Origin: Pedobacter caeni
Lineage (GTDB): Bacteria > Bacteroidota > Bacteroidia > Sphingobacteriales > Sphingobacteriaceae
Assembly: GCF_900129215.1 (NCBI RefSeq)
Contig: NZ_FQUQ01000004.1
Coordinates: 1,015,013 to 1,079,012 of the forward strand
Length of the DNA stretch: 64,000 nucleotides
Direction of reading: 5' to 3'
This document shows, piece by piece, positions 62,308-64,000 of this stretch. How positions within the stretch are numbered: position 1 is the stretch's first letter; each line of letters opens with the position of its first letter. A program made the translations under genes and the position numbers. The notes beneath the pieces were generated by a model. That model had not been told where the DNA came from. It saw only the letters and a list, made by a program, of their open reading frames with translations, and did no database searches.

Positions 62308-63288
62308 CTAAGAGTGTATCCAGCTAAATTTATAATCCATTGTAGGATTCTTCATTCGTTCTGCCACACGTAACAATCTGTTAGGAAGTGCCATGATATA
62401 ATCACGTGCTTTTTCACCTGCTTCATTTAAATCGCGCATGCTTTCCAGTTTCCACTCTTCAATCAGCTGTTGCATAATTTCCACGTAATCAACGGCAGTG
62501 TATACGCCTAAACGTTGTGCAGCATCTGTAAAGTGTCCAAAAGTTTGTCCGATCTTAAGTCCCATTTCACGCAAGAAGTGTGCAGGCATGACGATCTTTT
62601 TGCGCATCATATCTTCAAAAGCAATCATTGCTTCATTGGGATCCACTTCAAAGATTTTCGCCATAAAGTCCTTATATGCTTTAGCATGACGTGCCTCATC
62701 AGAAGCAATTACACCACACATTTTAGACAATAAGGCATCTCCATCTTTTTTTGCCATTGAGGCTACCCTTCTATGGGAAATATTTGTTGCCAATTCCTGA
62801 AAACTGGTATATACAAAGTTTCTATATGGATCATGACCTGTTCCAATATCAAAACCATCTGCAATTAAATACTGGGTAGAGATCTCCATCTGGCGCATAT
62901 CAACGCGTCCTGACAGATAAAGATATTTATTTAATAAGTCTCCGTGTCTGTTCTCTTCAGCAGTCCAATGACGTACCCATTTCATCCATCCACCTTGCTC
63001 ATTTTTAGTGATGCCATCCACCATTGTCAACCATGATTCATACGTAGGCAAAGCCTCTTCTGTAATGGTATCACCGATCAATACTGCAACAAGGTCATAA
63101 GATAACCCATCAGCATTCTCACGTAATAGCTTTATATCCTGAAAAAATGTTTCACTGGTTGAATCAGGCAGGAAATCAGACGGTTGCCAATTAGTGTCAA
63201 TCGGTTTCAAGTAGGTGTCCATCATATCCAGCATATAACCTTCAATGTGCAGCATCACTTCCCTTCTTTTTTCTGCGAAAAAACTCAT
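62308..63288 (-). CDS. Acyl-ACP desaturase (ferritin-like)
   Basis: Soluble diiron enzyme of the plant stearoyl-ACP desaturase family, adding a double bond to acyl-ACP for membrane fluidity. The 326-residue protein has iron-binding motifs EENRHGDLL near residue 111 and SDEARHAKAY near residue 197, giving the two ExxH pairs, with further Glu ligands in helices. Length fits the family. It is monocistronic, ending at a strong terminator. A -7 match (TATCTTTG, 63321 down to 63314) lies upstream. Confidence 0.95.
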   Translation of the reverse strand: MSFFAEKRREVMLHIEGYMLDMMDTYLKPIDTNWQPSDFLPDSTSETFFQDIKLLRENADGLSYDLVAVLIGDTITEEALPTYESWLTMVDGITKNEQGGWMKWVRHWTAEENRHGDLLNKYLYLSGRVDMRQMEISTQYLIADGFDIGTGHDPYRNFVYTSFQELATNISHRRVASMAKKDGDALLSKMCGVIASDEARHAKAYKDFMAKIFEVDPNEAMIAFEDMMRKKIVMPAHFLREMGLKIGQTFGHFTDAAQRLGVYTAVDYVEIMQQLIEEWKLESMRDLNEAGEKARDYIMALPNRLLRVAERMKNPTMDYKFSWIHS

Positions 63289-63644
63289 TGTTTTTTATGT
63301 TTTAAATTAGTTCCAAAGATAACCAAAAATTGCATATTTTATCGTTTCGATATTATTTTATTCGCAATTAAGGCCCTTAAAAGGTAGTTCTTCCGACATA
63401 ATATTTGGCACTATATGGTAACAACAGCAGATCAAAGAATAAGTTTTAAATAAGGTGCAATGGTGGTCTCCAAAGCCAGGCTTTAGAACCAATAAAAGAG
63501 ATGGCAGAGCTGCCATTGAGAATTCAGAAATCCCATAAACCAGCGGTTCTAAACACAAATCTGATCGCCTCTATTCCTTAAAGGGAATATCAGGGGCTAA
63601 CTAGGATCTCTGAGCAAAAAGCGAAAAAAGCTGATAAACAAGAA
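63289..63644. other. Gap between desaturase and rRNA operon end
   Basis: About 356 bp without a credible gene. It holds the presumed desaturase promoter on the minus strand (-7 at 63314-63321). One 66-residue minus-strand frame at 63358-63558 has no features. Nothing else stands out. Confidence 0.6.
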
Positions 63645-63668
63645 AAGCCTGTAGTTTCCTACAGGCTT
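63645..63668 (-). terminator. rRNA operon terminator
   Basis: A perfect 10-bp stem (63645-63654 with 63659-63668) has a 4-base loop. On the minus strand it is followed by T-rich sequence and lies 9 bp after the 5S rRNA. Confidence 0.88.
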
Positions 63669-63677
63669 ACTTTAAGA

Positions 63678-63789
63678 TTTGGCACCGACCTACTCTCCCA
63701 CGTGTTACCGCAGTACCATCGGCTCTGGTGGGCTTGACTTCTCTGTTCGGAATGGGAAGAGGTAGACACCACCGATATAGGCACCTAAA
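63678..63789 (-). rRNA. 5S ribosomal RNA
   Basis: Minus-strand sequence of about 112 bases with the 5S core CCTCTTCCCATTCCGAACAG and GGTACTGCGGTAACACGTGG-type arms. The 5' and 3' ends pair through GGUGCC on both sides (63780-63785 and 63681-63686) using two G-U pairs. Exact ends are uncertain by a few bases. It is the last gene of an rRNA operon whose 23S gene begins to the right. Confidence 0.95.
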
Positions 63790-63904
63790 TATTTTTATTG
63801 TTTGATCTTTTATCAGTGATCATGCTTTCGCATCCCACCATCAAACAGTGACATATTATTGAAAGAAGTTAAGTTAGGAAGAACAAACAACAGTTTATTG
63901 CTCT

Positions 63905-64000
63905 TGAAAGCTTCGGATTATTAGTATTACTCGACTTTGATGTCACCACCTTTACATCTGTAACCTATCAACGTAGTAGTCTTCTACGGTCCTATATGGA
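63905..64000 (-). rRNA. 23S ribosomal RNA, 3' end (partial)
   Basis: On the minus strand the sequence carries the conserved 23S 3' segment: GGACCGTAGAAGACTACTAC, then TTGATAGGTTACAGATGTAA, and GAGTAATACTAATAATCCGA near the end. The 3' end at about 63905 is estimated. The rest of 23S and 16S lie beyond the window. The 23S-5S spacer is about 115 bp. Confidence 0.93.

Noticed and set aside
63358..63558. Possible 66-residue gene on the minus strand upstream of the desaturase
   Set aside because: No ribosome-binding site, signal or recognisable motif, and it overlaps the presumed promoter region.

Overview
The window looks like a stretch of ordinary chromosome from a Bacteroidota bacterium of the family Sphingobacteriaceae, most likely Pedobacter or a close relative; the genus is inference. 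Signs of this are a SusC/SusD outer-membrane uptake pair, a fused B12-dependent isobutyryl-CoA mutase (IcmF), CCDC81-type HU plus SPOR proteins, PafA-type alkaline phosphatase, many Sec/lipobox proteins, and promoters of the Bacteroidota type (TTTG, about 19 bp, TAnnTTTG). I see no transposase, integrase, phage gene, CRISPR array or tRNA. Replicon-end features are limited to an rRNA operon (5S and the 3' end of 23S) at the right edge, read leftwards.

Layout. 1-9.3 kb: the tail of a fur-like gene, purA, a MATE exporter, pabB, a leftward cluster (DUF4783, nadC, plsY, M48 lipoprotein protease), then gpmI with a small lipoprotein gene. 9.5-17.5 kb: a PAS sensor with a histidine-kinase-like dimerisation helix but no ATPase domain, a single-domain response regulator, a TPR protein, lon behind a possible sigma-54-like promoter, two envelope proteins (one LpxR-like), arfB and cmk. 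17.5-27.6 kb: a TetR-controlled RND efflux operon (adaptor, pump, outer-membrane factor), an OmpR-type two-component system, a tiny secreted Ala/Lys/Pro-rich protein with a candidate response-regulator site in its promoter, and a DUF1080 lipoprotein. 27.6-34.5 kb: serC translationally coupled to a divergent second sigma-70 factor, an Lrp regulator, a VOC protein, and two PepSY-TM membrane proteins flanking a GlxA-type AraC regulator. The two PepSY genes share a candidate operator.

34.8-40.7 kb: rpsA, a GH20 hexosaminidase, a DCC thiol oxidoreductase, and pyrR-pyrB. 40.8-50.6 kb: a long envelope operon with a 1005-residue TPR protein, an outer-membrane barrel, an HU/SPOR protein, TolQ/ExbB, TolR/ExbD, a TonB/TolA-like protein and folC. 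This is the most system-like part of the window: it has an inner-membrane proton-driven motor, a periplasm-spanning arm, a peptidoglycan-binding SPOR protein and an outer-membrane barrel. 50.7-55.9 kb: a PafA-like phosphatase and icmF. 56-62 kb: a ROK regulator followed by SusC and SusD, with a good inverted repeat before the ROK gene. 62.3-64 kb: an acyl-ACP desaturase and the end of the rRNA operon.

Most genes are recognisable families. The less ordinary signals are regulatory: shared PepSY operators, the response-regulator repeat, the TetR and ROK inverted repeats, the sigma-54-like site before lon, a probably leaderless cmk, tandem 19-bp repeats at 38.5 kb, and a terminator placed just before the LpxR-like gene. 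All operator and promoter calls were made by eye and are unverified.
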